Assembly: GCA_015478945.1 (NCBI GenBank)
Contig: JABUQX010014763.1
Span: forward strand, 1-38,896
Origin: Trachelipus rathkii
Taxonomy: Eukaryota > Arthropoda > Malacostraca > Isopoda > Trachelipodidae
DNA length: 38,896 nt
Reading direction: 5' to 3'
The position numbers and the translations under genes are program-made. Shown here piece by piece: positions 37,036 through 38,896 of this stretch (positions are counted from its first letter, which is position 1; the number at the start of each line of letters is the position of its first letter). The notes under the pieces were generated by a model, which worked only from the letters and a program-made list of their open reading frames with translations, did no database searches and had not been told where the DNA came from.

Positions 37036-37247
37036 AATAGAGGAAGGAAGTGGGGAACGAAATGAAATATCGCTTGAGAAAGATAAGAGTCAAAGACGAC
37101 GCTGTGGTAATTAATACGAGAACGTAATGTATTGGTAAAGGTATTATTTATCCATATTTGTAGTTCTTTTCAATTACTCAAGTAGTATTTTCAACTGTTC
37201 TTCTTTCCTGCTTTCCTTTGCATTTCATGTACAATTCAGAAGGAGGG
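37036..37247 (+). promoter_or_regulatory. 3' untranslated region of element 2 ending in a polypurine tract
   Basis: AGAAGGAGGG at 37238-37247 lies directly before the proposed TG start of LTR C and would prime plus-strand DNA synthesis. A second purine run (GAGGAAGGAAGTGGGGAACG) lies at 37042-37061, just after the pol stop. The rest is T/C-rich. Confidence 0.55.
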
Positions 37248-38551
<1,304 letters not shown>

Positions 38552-38574
38552 TAAATATGTAAAAAGTTGTAAAG

Positions 38575-38577
<3 letters not shown>

Positions 38578-38664
<87 letters not shown>

Positions 38665-38896
38665 GTATATATGTATATGTGTCAGTGTGTGTGTGTTTTG
38701 TACAAAGAGCTTATGTATATATATGTATATATATGTATGTATATGTATATGTAATAATATATGTAATAATATATATGTAATAATAATAGCCAATAATAAT
38801 AATATATATATATGTATATGTAATATGGCATAGCATATATGAAAACTCTGATATGTAACTATAATAATAATATGTATGTAATATGTATATGTAATA
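38578..38896. repeat. (AT)n array passing into ATGT-rich simple sequence
   Basis: Perfect AT to about 38654, then TATG/TGTA/TAATAATA variants to the window end with a short TGTGTGTG run near 38684. No gene seen. Confidence 0.85.

Overview
This is eukaryotic, AT-rich, repeat-dominated DNA with no operons or bacterial-style genes. The density of AT, AAT/ATT and ACAT microsatellites, three broken copies of one APE-type LINE, tRNA-derived SINE sequence and Ty3/gypsy retrotransposons suggest an invertebrate, perhaps a decapod crustacean. That organism call is inference from repeat style. The only sequence that looks like a host gene is one well-bounded exon on the minus strand (24982-25275), so much of the window may be intronic on that strand.

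Left part (1-14.4 kb): two related units, copy A (about 118-5885) and copy B (about 7424-12600), lie in direct order. Each has a segment resembling an LTR, a long imperfect AT tract, a gag-like region with CCHC zinc-knuckle remnants and a shared tail. They differ mostly by one- or two-base indels, and every reading frame is shattered. Imperfect AT, ATT, AGT and ACAT arrays separate and follow them.

Middle (14.4-25 kb): three degenerate fragments of one LINE family (14406-16190, 16971-18915, 22001-24960), all on the plus strand. The third is split by a 676-base poly(A)-tailed insertion that carries SINE-like sequence. A tRNA-Ala-derived SINE (20514-20829) and a weak retropepsin-like remnant (21206-22000) lie between them.

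Right part (25-38.9 kb): a head-to-tail pair of LTR elements. Element 1 (25845-30394) has LTRs, a tRNA-Trp-type primer binding site and a polypurine-like tract, but no recognisable pol. Element 2 (30662-37830) is a CsRn1-type Ty3/gypsy element with an intact gag, a protease with an Asp-Cys-Gly core, an RT with YMDD, an RNase H that has lost its catalytic acids, and an integrase with a complete DDE triad. It is broken by two frame changes in pol and several in-frame stops. Two in-frame repeat expansions, Thr/Asn/Ser after gag and a pentapeptide repeat before integrase, are its most unusual features. A perfect nested hairpin opens its 3' LTR. Long, nearly perfect AT arrays abut or interrupt the LTRs.

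Texture differs across the window. AT arrays left of about 21 kb are full of single-base irregularities, while those right of 25.5 kb are almost perfect for 80-250 bases. This may reflect age or a change in assembly quality, and it affects how the broken frames on the left should be read.
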